Assembly (NCBI GenBank): GCA_022495995.1
Contig: JAFEMH010002094.1
Coordinates: 80,001-144,000 of the forward strand
DNA: 64,000 bases
Origin: Adenophora triphylla var. japonica
Taxonomy: Eukaryota > Streptophyta > Magnoliopsida > Asterales > Campanulaceae
Direction: 5' to 3'
Shown here: one piece after another, positions 42,404-52,814 of the stretch
Numbering within the stretch: position 1 is the first letter of the stretch
Layout: every line of letters begins with the position of its first letter
Made by a program: the position numbers and the translations under genes
The notes under the pieces: model-generated
Told to the model about the DNA's origin: nothing
The model's input: only the letters and a program-made list of their open reading frames with translations
The model's database searches: none

Positions 42404-44063
42404 TTAAAAACCATTTGTGTGTGTGTGTGTGTATTGTTTGGCCAAAATAAGTTCAAACTGAAAAGTAAAAATTGAGGACTCTTTGTAAGACTTTGAACAA
42501 ATCCCATGATTTTTGGTGTGATTTTAGGGTTGAGTTTTGGTACTCAAAAGACCTTTTGAAGTTGAAAACCAATTCTGCCAGAATGAAAAGGGCAGTGGAC
42601 ACTTGATTTTAAAATGGGTTTAAGGGCTTTAAAACTTCAAAATCTGGGAAAAGTCCGAGAATGAAAGTTGTTCAAAACACCTTAAATAAGGTTTATGTAA
42701 AATAACTTTCCCATTTGGAGATGATTTGGTGGACCAAAATCTTCTGGAAATCTCAGATATGAAATCTGGATTTCCAGAGACTGAGGAATTGACTTTTAAA
42801 AGAAAATTTGAAAAAGGGAGTTTTACTAACACAAAAAATAAAGTAAAAATATGTCTGTAAATCTCTGGATGTTGGATACAAAAAGTATTTTGTAGTCAAC
42901 ACCAAATTTCAAGTTTCTATATGTCCAAAAAATTAGACCATGGACAGAGGTCTTAGAGAAAGGCTACTGGACAGCAACTTCCTCTTGAAGAAAAACATGA
43001 TTTTAAAAGGGGTTTGGCATCCATGATTGTCCCCATATCCTTAGGCTTTGATTATTAGTCATGAGACATTTTAGTGGTGATCTACTATATAAAGCCATCC
43101 TTAGGGTACATTAGGACTTAAGCATTTCATTTGCTTGGGAAGGGAAATTTTATCCTTTGAAATCAAGATTTGATGTATGAAAATGATTTTTAGGGTTTTG
43201 AAAATGTGTTTGCAAGTAATTAAAAACACTTTGAAAGTAATGTTGATCCTTGTAAAGGATCATCCATGGAGATGAACTTCCATGGTGATCCTCTTGGATC
43301 TAAAGCAAGAAATGAACAAATTACATCTTCAAAGTTTGAGATGCATGCATGGATGAGAGAGATTTAGGGTAGGGAGAGGGAGGTTATACCTATCTTCCCT
43401 TGTGTTTGTGTTTGTGTTTGAGTGGATTCAAGGCTTGAAAGTGTTTAGGGTTTGAATGTGTTTAGGATTTGTGATTAGAGTTGGTCAAAGAGAAAACAAG
43501 TAGATAACACTTAAGTCCTCTATGTTTTCTCTCTAATCCTCCTCCTAAGGGGTGATTTAAGCTTGGGCTTGTGTATGTATGAGAGTGATTTGAGAGTGTT
43601 TGGAGTGAGTGGGGTTTGGGAAAGATTCAAGAGAAAATGGTGGCAATTCAAGGGAATTCCCACTGTTTTCTCCCTATTTTTCGCCAGAGTTTTGCTTCTG
43701 TGAGTGAATTGTGTTGTGTAAACTGAGAGAGGAGGGTTCAATTCATAGGCCACTGTGGGATGCAATAGGATTCGCGCGGACATGTCTGAGGCGTGCACTA
43801 TTCATTAAATGCTGCTCCAGGCTTTGGACAGGAAGAATATTTTTCAAATTAAGCAACCAGGCTGTTGACTGCAGCTTCCCATTTCGGGTTTTTACAATTC
43901 TTTTGCTTTTTTGAGATTCTTTTCTTGGTTTATCTTTAAATAGCGATGCCTAGTTTACCCTTGCTTTGTTGGAAAAGTTAGGAATGTTAGAAATGTTAGG
44001 AATGTTAGGACTTTCGTTAATTTTCTAACGAAAATACTACCAACTCAAATTGGAGCACTTACA
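42404..44063 (-). repeat. 5' LTR of Tat-B, U5 end deleted
   Basis: Matches 5668-7331 of the other LTR almost base for base, including the start TGTAAGTGCTCC at 44063. The 211 bases of U5 and the PBS are gone. Minus-strand TATA near 43746-43740 is weaker here (ATTCATAG against ATTTATAG). Confidence 0.85.
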
Positions 44064-44068
44064 GTAAC

Positions 44069-44210
44069 CAGTCCCCCGAACTCAAAATCTCTTCAAAAAT
44101 AGGCTTCTCAATGTTTTCCTTTAAAAACGGCGTGGCGACTCCCAAACTTTTCAAAATTCAAAATATAAGCAAACAATCTTTCTTGATCTTTTCCGAAGGT
44201 CGTTCATTCA
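44069..44210 (+). repeat. Solo LTR F, right part
   Basis: Reads ...CCGAACTCAAAATCTC...AAAAACGGCGTGGCGACTCC... and ends CGTTCATTCA, the U5 end of a Tat-like LTR (compare 24018-24110). Followed by GGTTT (44211-44215), the duplication also found at 3856-3860. Confidence 0.82.
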
Positions 44211-45535
44211 GGTTTGTAATTCTCAACAGGCTTGAGGAGGCCTTCTTTGATCAATCCTTTCAGCATCTTACTCAGCGGCATATCCAACTTGTCGAAGTGC
44301 ACGGAAGGCTGCTTCGGGGTGGAGTTGTTACTTTGCGGGACTGGGTTTTTGTTGCCCGACTGCTGTCCCTGATAGATGTAGTTGATGGATGTATCTTTCC
44401 TTTGCCGAGGGCCGGTGCAGGATTGAATGTAGCTGCTGATCTGTATCTGTATGGCTGTACTGTGGCCAGTTTTTCCTTGAGATCCTTTTCGAACTGTGAG
44501 CCGGCATTGACCATGGCTCTAAGATCTGGGAAGAAGTGATGGCTGATTAGGGTTCTGATGGACGGCCTCAAGCAGGACTTGAAGATCCGCATCTGTTCAT
44601 CCTTGGAGAGTGGCTCCATAATCTCGGAGAGTTTCCAACTCCACCTATTGTAGAATTCTCCGACGCTTTCATCTGCTTTCCGCTTGGTGGTGATTAAGTC
44701 CTCACGACTTGTTTCCCACTCTAGGTTGGATCTGTATTGCTCTAGGAAGATATTGCTGATCTGATCCCAGGTATGGCGATCTACAGGCTTGACCCTTAGG
44801 AACCATCGTAACGCTGAACTCTTGAGCATATACTGGAAGTGATCAGCCATTTGCTGGAGGGTTGCTCCTTTCACTCTCATGCAGAGAACGTAGGTGTCAA
44901 CATGAGTCTGTGGACATTCAGTTCCGTCGAATAGGTCCATCTCCGGCATTCTGAACTTGGCAGAGAGAGGCGTGACCATTCTCGGATCTGTGGATCTGAG
45001 CATTTCTTGCTTCGAGCTGCTTATGCTGGCCTTCAGGTCTTTCTGTTCGACCATCCAGGCTAGGGCTGGGTTCAGTTGGACTTTGAGGCTCAGTGTCGGG
45101 TGCTGCCATATGAGCGGCAGTAATTGGAGGTGGGAGGCTTGATATATGTGGATATATAGGGGCCTTTTCTGGACTGTATCGGGGTTTATCCCCGGTGTTT
45201 AGAGGTTCGTGTATAGGCAATGGGTTGAACCTGGGAGGGTATTGGAGGATATTGACATCTGTTTGAGATGGTCCAGCGGTGAGCTGGTTGTACCGAGTGA
45301 TGGGAGTAGTACTGGCTTAACCATATATGATAGGGGTGCCTTGAGAGGTGGCAACATGAAGCCTCGGTCGGCTGTTTCCTTGGTTCGAAGGCATCCCGTA
45401 AGTTGGTTGGGGAGGAACCTGGTTGAAGGTTTGAGGAGTTGATCGGGGAGGCTCGTCGTCCTCGATCAGGACAAAGGTACCGTCTGGCTGGGGGATAGTT
45501 GTTATACCTCGCTCATTCAGAAGCTGTACCATGAA
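44211..45535 (-). pseudogene. Tat-D gag, N-terminal and capsid parts
   Basis: Frame 45054-44272 has the Ty3/gypsy capsid core: PEMDLFDGTECPQTHVDTY, ALRWFLRVKPVDRHTWDQIS, ESVGEFYNRWSWKLSEIMEP, FFPDLRAMVNAGSQFE. N-terminal frames lie at 45532-45317 (MVQLLNERGITTIPQPDGTF) and 45220-44918 (Pro-rich), offset by shifts. Past 44272 another frame reads DMPLSKMLKGLIKEGLLKPV up to the solo LTR F junction at 44211; the knuckle is at 3860. It is broken by insertions and shifts. Confidence 0.82.
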
Positions 45536-46950
45536 ATTTTGCTGATCTTATTTCTGCCTTTTGTGAACCTCACATGCCCGGATGGCTTCTTCCAATGTCA
45601 TATCTGTTACCGGTGGCGGGGTTCAGTTCCCGTCACGATTTCTCGGTGAGCTTGACATGTCGGAGAGTCTGGCTGAAGAACTGAGGGAACCGAAGAACTG
45701 TCTGACGCTGCCGTAACTGTGGCTCTGGCGAGGTGCTAATCCGAAATTCTGAACGACTTTCTGCTCGCTGTAGGGAACGAAAGGCAGGGTTTAAGCTTCG
45801 AAAAGGGTATTTGGCTCGAGGATTCGGGCTAGTGCAATGTGCAGTTACCGATTAATGTTTACTTAAAACGTATTTTCTCAGAGTCCTAATCGGTTGGAAA
45901 AGATCGTGTCTTCTTTTTCGCAACTAACCTAAGGCTCTAATCAGTTGATCTCGTCACTACGTTTATAAGCCCCTCATTTTTCACCTGTAAATCGTCTTCC
46001 CGGGATGGACAATCCCGAGCGAGGGTCCTATAAGGCAAGCGAGTTCCATCGACAAAGGAGAAAAGTGAACTTAAGGCTAGTTGGTTGCGCAAACTTCCAA
46101 CGTATGTGACACACGGGCCACGGTCGAAGTCAACGTCCATGAGCTAAGGCAGAAATCGTGCCGAAATTTTGGCATGACCTCTCCTAACTCGCTTGCACGA
46201 GGGGCCTTAGCTTTTGGTGTTGTCCAAGTTGTGCCAGGTACGGTGCATACGTTGAGGGTTTGGTGACACGGTGTCACATTGAACCTTCGAGTATGTTTTT
46301 CGGCAGGGCTCCGCGTCAAAGTCAAGGCTAAAAAAACTCAAGACTTCGGGTCGGGAACGACCTTCGGTCTCAATCTTTTAAGCTTGACTTGTGAGGGAAC
46401 CCGGCGTAAAAAACATACACTTGGGATTTATGACACGTACTAAGCCAAAAAACCAATCGGGGTCTTGGACGAAGTGTGACACAAAGAGTGCATGGCTTAC
46501 ACGGGCTAGGATGGGCTATTGGGACGACCCCGTGCGCGCTCGAAATGTGTCTGGCAGACCAATCGAGCTGCAACTGAACGGTCGTATCGGGTTACGGGTC
46601 GTAGTGTGCAGTGTACCGAGGCAGCAAGTGCACGTAGCGTGCGGTGTACCGAGGCAGCAGTGGAAGTAGTATGCGGTCACTAAATTCTTTTCTGAGTAAA
46701 ACAGAGATTTTCAGAATGTGTTTTAAAGAATTTATGCGCAGTTCAAAATGTAACATGAAAATCTTGTATGAACGGGAATGCACGAACATGTTATGATTTT
46801 AGATGAAAAAATGCAACACATTTTTTTTTTGCTTCGAAGAACCGTTCGATATTTTGAACAAACACACACAAAAATGAGAAAGGGTAAACAAAAGTTTGAC
46901 CCACGGAATGCTTTTTTAAAACGACGGTAGTTTTGAAAAAGTATCCTTAT
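45536..46950 (-). other. Tat-D leader
   Basis: Contains the conserved leader block (45850-46050, including CGGGATTGTCCATCCCG on the minus strand, a perfect 6-bp stem with a 5-base loop) and the repeated words at 46595-46680 ('gctgcctcggtacac.gcac.ctacg') that match the Tat-A leader at 24475-24545. No gene. Confidence 0.65.
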
Positions 46951-46967
46951 CCCCAGGGGAGTCGCCA
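46951..46967 (-). other. Primer-binding site of Tat-D
   Basis: Minus strand TGGCGACTCCCCTGGGG, two bases from the LTR end at 46970; one base different from Tat-A over this stretch. Confidence 0.82.
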
Positions 46968-47347
46968 ACTGAAATTACCCGGATCGCGCGGGGCTGCGTG
47001 CGAGCGGTTGTCTTTCGCGGTGTTTGGGACCTCGCTTTCGGGAAGGAGAGGAGTCGCCACGCGGTTTTGTATTCTGAGCCCAAATGTTGAAAATGGCTTT
47101 GAAAAACGTGTCGTTTTATATTTTGAGCCCAAACTTTGGAAATGGCTTTGAAAAGGTGTCGTTTTGTATTTTGAGCCCAAACTTTGGAAAATGGCTTTTA
47201 GTACCAGAGATTGTTAGATTCGGAGGTCACGTTACGTTTCGGAAAGAGTATGTTGAGATCACCCGAAATGCCTCGTATGACGAGTCTTTCTACCTTTCTC
47301 GAAATTGTGTGTGTGTGTGTGTTTATGTTTGCATTTTGAAAATGGGG

Positions 47348-47655
47348 GCTTGAATGACAAGCTTAATCTTGGTTTGAATGTCAAACGTTGATTTTAAGAT
47401 TCTTGGAAAAAGCGAGCGTTTGAATGATAAACGTCAGTTTTGGAGTTTTTTAGGAAAAAAGGTGTGAGTGACGAGTTTGAATCTTTTAACTTAAGTGTCA
47501 AATGTTGACTTTTAAGAAAAGAGCGTTTGAATGTCAAACGTCGGGTTTGGAGTTTAAAGATGATCGTTTGGATGCCAAACGTCACTTTTGTAAATGACTA
47601 TCACGAACCAAACGGTTCGGACTGTAAAGTTGCGAATCGACGGATCAAACGATCC
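47348..47655. repeat. Array of inverted repeats in the Tat-D LTR
   Basis: GCTTGAATGACAAGC (47348), GTTTGAATGTCAAAC (47372), CGTTTGAATGATAAACG (47417), CGTTTGAATGTCAAACG (47524), CGTTTGGATGCCAAACG (47565), then GAACCAAACGGTTC (47605) and GGATCAAACGATCC (47642). Arms change together, so the symmetry is kept. They lie downstream of the TATA box on the element strand. Confidence 0.65.
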
Positions 47656-48118
47656 GGATCGTAAATGACATAAACGTAAAGAACGGGGCCGAAACGCCAT
47701 TTTACCCCGAGATTACTTCTCTTACGGGAGAGAAGATAATCTTGGACTAAAACGTATCGGACCCCATAGACGGCGTTACGTCTACATTTCAAGGATTTTG
47801 ACTGAAACGGTTATAGCGTTTGACGCGTAAACCGAGATGAAACGAGTGTTTAGGGAGAGAGAGTGTTACCTATGGCTAGAGGTTGACTCTTTTGGCTCGG
47901 TTGACGTATACGGGATACAATTTAGTGTTTGAAAGGGTGTTTAGTTTGTTTGGTTCGTGTTTGGTTGAAAAACGAGGTTTTCACGTAAATCGAGGCAAAA
48001 CGGGGCTCGGGAGAGGGTAGGAAATGGTTATGCCATGGGCTTTGGTGAAAGAGATTAATATTTTTCCTCCTTTGAAATGTTTGACAGCCCTCTGTATTTA
48101 TAGGGTGAAATTGTAAAA

Positions 48119-48226
48119 CAGTCCGGACAGACTTTTCCTCAATTTGGGGAGGTTTTCTGGTATTTTGGAAATTTGGAGGACTTGTTGGCAATTCTGAATT
48201 TTCTGTAAAACAGTCCGTCCGGACTG
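48119..48226. promoter_or_regulatory. Two dyads upstream of the Tat-D TATA box
   Basis: CAGTCCGTCCGGACTG at 48211-48226 has perfect 7-base arms around TC. CAGTCCGGACAGACTT at 48119-48134 is the same with centre GA and two changes. These are 17 and 109 bp upstream of the TATA box on the minus strand. Confidence 0.55.
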
Positions 48227-48628
48227 TCACTCAATCTCAGGGGTATTTTGGTCTTTTCCCTTTGAAATCTGATTGATGTTGACTAGAGGGCCTTGGCATG
48301 TATGCCACGTTCCCCTGTGACTCACCTAGGGTAGGGTTTTCGTCCCGTTATTTTTGGTTTTGTCCGTTTTTTAAATAACTATCCGGAAAATGTCCGAAAT
48401 GCCCCCGAAAAGTGTCGAAAAGTGCGTTTTTTGGGAAAAGATGTACTTTTACGTGTGGTAACGTGTGTCGAGTACGCTTTGATGTTGGAATGCACGGGCC
48501 AGTCCCGGGACGTCTCGTTGGCTTGAGAACGGGGAGTTTAACGGGTTCTGGTTAACTTGGTAAGGGCCAGTTAACAGATTCTGGTTAACTTCTAACGGAT
48601 TTTGACGATCCGGATTTTGGTACTTACA

Positions 48629-50194
48629 GGTAGCTGCTGGCAAGTTTTTGGGGTTCATGGTATCTCAAAGGGGTATTGAGGCTAACCCAAAGAAGATCAA
48701 AGCTTTGGTAGAGATGCAGGAACCAACGTGCATCAAGGAGGTACATCGATTAAACGGAAGGGTTGCAGCTTTGGGTCGCTTCATAACCAAGTCAGCAGAA
48801 AGGTCTCTCCCCTTCTTCAAAACTTTGAGGGGACGAAAAACTTTGAGTGGACGACTGAATGTTCCTCGTCGTTCCAACAACTCAAGGAGTACCTCGCCTA
48901 TCCCCCATTGCTGAGTAGCCCGGTCCATGGAGAGAGCTTGTATGTCTATCTATCAGCTAGAGATCGAGTTGTAGCAGCATTGTTGGTCAGAGAGGAAAAT
49001 GGGCTTCAAAAGCCGATTTATTATGTGAGCAAGGCTTTATCCAACGTGGAAGGAAGGTACTTCAATGTTGAGAAGGTAGCCTATGCCTTGGTGGTTGCAG
49101 CCAGAAAATTACGGGCATATTTATCAGCTCATTCCATTGTCGTGCTGACCTTAACACTCCATTGAGAAAAATATTGCATAAGCCAGAAAGTTCAGGTCGA
49201 TTGCTCAACTGGTCCATTGAATTAACAGAGTTTGATATTGAGTACAGAACTCGAAAAGCTTTGCAAGCTCAGCCTTTGGTGGACTTCTTGGTCGAGTTTA
49301 CGTTCACCAAGGAGGATAATACAAAGGATACCCCAAAGGAAAGCTCGAAAGGGAAAGAACAGTCGAGCCAGCAGACAGTGAGTTTACCCGATGATTGCTG
49401 GAAGGTTTACTCGGATGGGTCAGTGACTAAGAATATCAGTGGAGTTGGGATTTTGATGATCGAGCCATAAACTGGAAAGGCCTTTGAGGAAGCTTCGAGG
49501 TTCAAATTTCAAGCCTCCAACAACCAGGCTGAGTATGAAGCCTTGATTGCAGCAATCGAATATGCCCAGTGTTTTGGGGCGACAAAAGTCATAGCCTATT
49601 GTGACTCGCAGTTGATCGTGAACCAAGTCAAGGGAGAATATAAGGTGATCAACTCAGTCCTGATCAAGTACTGCGAACTGGTGAAGAAGCTGGTCCAAAA
49701 CTTAGAATTTTGGGAGATACAAAGGGTAGGCCGCAAAGAGAATGAATTGGCCAACCTACTTTCCAAACTGGCTACCTCAGACGAGAAACATGGAGAACCA
49801 GTCTCATACTTAGAGCATCCACCATACGAAAGAGTGCATGTTCTATGCTCGGTCTACGACACTAAGTGTTGGATTGACGAGATGAAGGCCTACATCGAAA
49901 CAGGCAAGCTACCAGCGGGTAGCAAAGAGCAAGAACGATCAAGAAGAAGTCCCCAAGGTTTGCTATACATGGGGATGCACTATTCAGAAGGTCATTCATA
50001 AAACCATTACTGAGGTGTATTCATCCTACGGAGGTTCCTTAATTCTTGCTCGAAGTGCATAGTGGGGTATGTGGTGGACACCTGAGGGCCAGAACTTTGG
50101 TAGACAAAATACTTACATTGGGATACTATTGGACTCACTTAAGGGAGGATGCTCGTGAATTCATGAGAAAATGTGACAAGTGTCAAAGGTATGC
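48629..50194 (+). pseudogene. Tat-G pol: RT end, two RNase H domains, integrase finger
   Basis: Begins within RT (GKFLGFMVSQRGIEANPKKI). The first RNase H follows (FEWTTECSSSFQQLKEYLA, YVYLSARDRVVAALLVREE, PIYYVSKALSNVEGRY), then the Tat-type second RNase H (WKVYSDGSVTKNISGVGIL, then NNQAEYEALIAAIEYAQ, YCDSQLIVNQVKGEY, VGRKENELANLLSKLA), and the integrase finger (VHSGVCGGHLRARTLVDKIL ... CDKCQRYA). Shifts lie near 48860 and 49160, a TAA at 49468 and more shifts after 49980. Copia-R entered right after the finger at 50194/50195. Confidence 0.87.
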
Positions 50195-51643
50195 TGTTGG
50201 GTATGCTTGTTTTAACCCTCCCATTTTCGTATTAGATTTGATTGATACCATAACCTCCTATTTATTTTAAGGACTTTAGGACCCTATGTAATGAAGCTTA
50301 GACTTCAATTTTTTAACTAAGTCCATTTCATAGAATAGGTTAAAATTAGGCTTGAAGACTGGCTCAAGAATCATTGGATTTTAGGATTGCAGTTTCAAGG
50401 GTTTCTGAACCGCCTTTTTCAGAACCGCTTAGCAGAACCGCCTTTTGCCTTGAGATTCCTCTCATCTGAAACCGCTTGATCAATCAAGTGCAAACCGCAC
50501 TTTTGGAAATCCTCTTCTGGTGGAACCGCCTTTTGTCAAAACCGCTTGCCCCAGAACCGCCCCAATGATTGACTTCTTGAAGTGATCCTTTTATCCCTTA
50601 GAATCCACGTCAGCAATATTAAATGTCAACCACCATATCTTGTCACGTGACCCAATGTCAGAGCAGATCTGCAAAGATCTCATAAAGGTGACAGATGTCC
50701 TAACCACCTTGATTGCGGCGAGGTCTGATCGGCTTTTGCACCAACAGACTCTAAAGGACAAAAGTGGATATCGGTGGACCAATGGGAAAGCATCAAATCT
50801 TGTCCTTGAGCAGTTTGTGTCCAACGGCTATATTTGAGATGCTTGGGTATAAATACCCCCAATCTTCACCATTTGAAGATTGCTTGAAAATATTGAGAAA
50901 TTGCTTTGTGATCATCGAAGTTGAAGCTACGCGAGAAATTCTTAGTCCTTTGAATCTTCATCTTCATACTTTAAGAAATATTCCTCAGCCCAGAAATCAA
51001 GCCTTAACACATTCAAGAATCATTGTGCTCTACATCTCACAGATTTAAAGAGCCTTGATCTTGTTCTCACACACACACCTCTCTTGTTTAAACACATAGT
51101 TTATTCATTTGAGATACACCGGTTATAGTCTAGGATTTGTTCTTCATAGAAAAGATTTTATTGTACTTTGTAATCTCTCAAATACTCAAATATAAAATCT
51201 CTCTTAGAAATCCAAGACTAACCATCTTGGTAGTGGACGTAGATCGTTTATCGATTGAACCACTCCAAATATTGTGTTCTTACTTTCTGCATTTTATTTC
51301 TTGCGCTTACTAATTATCTACTTTTCTCTCTGTTTGATCTTATATAGTTATCCTTTATTGTGAAATTGTGTTTGGAGTTAACATAGTCATACTGCACTTT
51401 CAGTTTTACAACTGCTCAGAAAATTGCACTAAAACCGCCTTACAAAACCGCCTTCTCAAAACCGCATTTTTATCAAGTATATTCCATTTGTGCATTTTAC
51501 AACTCTACTTGCAGTTTCTAATACACTGCAAGAGGTTTTGTAAGCGTAGAGGTTTAGTTTTAAATTGAGGGCGAAAAATTTTAAACGACTATTCACCCCC
51601 TCTACTCGTATTTTCACCCTTGTTGCCACCTTTGGGACCAACA
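50195..51643 (+). repeat. 5' LTR of Copia-R
   Basis: 1449 bp. Eight AACCGC words lie at 50405-50560, upstream of the TATA box (50848-50855, within the near-palindrome GGGTATAAATACCC), and three more at 51434-51466 near the end. Confidence 0.96.
50848..50855 (+). promoter_or_regulatory. TATA box of the Copia-R 5' LTR
   Basis: TATAAATA; the same box is at 63145-63152 in the 3' LTR. Confidence 0.7.
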
Positions 51644-51645
51644 AG

Positions 51646-51656
51646 TGGTATCGAGC
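51646..51656 (+). other. Primer-binding site of Copia-R
   Basis: TGGTATCGAGC, two bases after the LTR; the initiator tRNA-Met type PBS (TGGTATCAGAGC) with one base missing. Confidence 0.82.
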
Positions 51657-51713
51657 TAACACATTTTAAAACCCTTTGTTTTTCAAGCTTAACGGCTTGT
51701 GTGCCGATTCGAT

Positions 51714-52720
51714 ATGGCAAATACAAAGACAATGACTACTTTGTTAACTATTCACACATTCCAATCTTGGACGAAGACCACTTTGACATCTGGAAGTGCC
51801 GAATGCTTATTCATTTGGAAACTATAGATGAAATCTTTGGTGGAGTGCGTAATCAATGGCCCGTTAGTTCCAATGAAGGCCAACACGAGATGCAACCACC
51901 GGTGCAACAATTCCCAGAGGTCAAAAAGCCAAAAGAAGAGTGGTCGGATGAAGAGAAGAGATTGGTTGCCTTGGACGACAAGGCTAGGCACATCATTTAC
52001 GGAACCCTCCCGAGTATCAACTCTTCGAGAAAGTGATGTACCTCAAAACCGCATAAGCGAGATGTGGGATGCCATTGAGAGCTACCTCGAAGGTGATGAT
52101 GAATGCAAGGAAACCAAATTATATCTTTGTTGAAAGATCATACAACAACTTCAACAGAAAATCCAACGAAACCTTGCGTCAAACCTACGACCGATATGTT
52201 GAGGTAGTTAATGCTTGTAGATCTCTTGGCAAAACTTTAACCGATAAGGAAATCAATATGACTTTCCTATACGCTTTAGGTTCTAAATGGGTAAATAAGG
52301 CTACCTCTGTAGAAGACTCCAAAGTTTTGGGTACTTGGTCGTTAAGTAACTTGTACGCCAATCTTAGAGTCTATGAATTAAAATTAAATCATATTGAAGA
52401 GAATGAAGGAAAAACCAAATCGCTTTCTATGTCCGTAGTGGAACAAGAGGAGAAACCATCTACATCCAACCAAACCACCGATCCTTCCATATCAACCTCA
52501 TCACTCATCGAGATGGATGATGATGATTTTGCCATGTTTGTGAAAAGATTCCAAAAATTTAGAAAATCCACAAAACCTTTCACAAAATCATTTTCAAAAG
52601 GCAAACCTCCTGCAACGTTTTCTAAAATTTGGAGATACAAAGAAAAAGAGTGATCTAGTTTGCTACAATTGTAGAAAACTGGTCACTTTGCATCCGAGTG
52701 TCCACGGCCTAAATATGAAT
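51714..52720 (+). pseudogene. Copia-R gag, capsid and broken zinc knuckle
   Basis: The ATG at 51714 (MANTKTM) reads out of frame by one base with IPILDEDHFDIWKCRMLIHL (about 51760), so there is a shift near 51745. The capsid continues with EEWSDEEKRLVALDDKARHI, and after another shift near 52030, SEMWDAIESYLEGDDECKET, then RSYNNFNRKSNETLRQTYDR and MTFLYALGSKWVNKA. The nucleocapsid knuckle at 52658-52700 starts CYNCRK but the His and last Cys are one base out of frame. Confidence 0.82.
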
Positions 52721-52814
52721 ACATGAAAAAGAAAACCTCTCTGCGAAATTTTCTCGTCGCAAGGGAATGGTTGCTTTGAGGAGGAAGAAAATTCCAAGGA
52801 ATTAGCAACTTGGA

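Larger units (their letters stand above)
5457..44063 (-). mobile_element. Tat-B, minus-strand Ty3/gypsy (Tat/Ogre-like) element without pol
   Basis: On the minus strand: 5' LTR 44063-42404 (damaged), leader (42403-41300 and 22785-22617, split by Tat-A), gag (22616-20133), no recognisable protease/RT/integrase, a long 3' region (20132-7332) and the 3' LTR (7331-5457). LTR starts TGTAAGTGCTCC. GTAAC flanks it at 5452-5456 and 44064-44068, both inside solo LTR F. The left end is not a clean CA: two extra A bases stand between the duplication and the first TG. It is non-autonomous and carries Tat-A and a CACTA element as later insertions. Confidence 0.85.
46970..48628 (-). repeat. 5' LTR of Tat-D
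   Basis: About 1659 bp, TGTAAGTACC...GGGTAATTTCA on the minus strand. TATA box at 48102-48095; dyads at 48119-48134 and 48211-48226 upstream of it; an array of smaller dyads at 47348-47655; primer-site-like word at 47059-47051. GGTAG (48629-48633) would be the target duplication; the other end is off the window. Confidence 0.88.

Noticed and set aside
41422..46669. Short open frames in the Tat-B and Tat-D leaders (for example 41422-41886, 46077-46325, 46391-46669)
   Set aside because: They lie in conserved non-coding leader between PBS and gag, show no domain, and occur on both strands.
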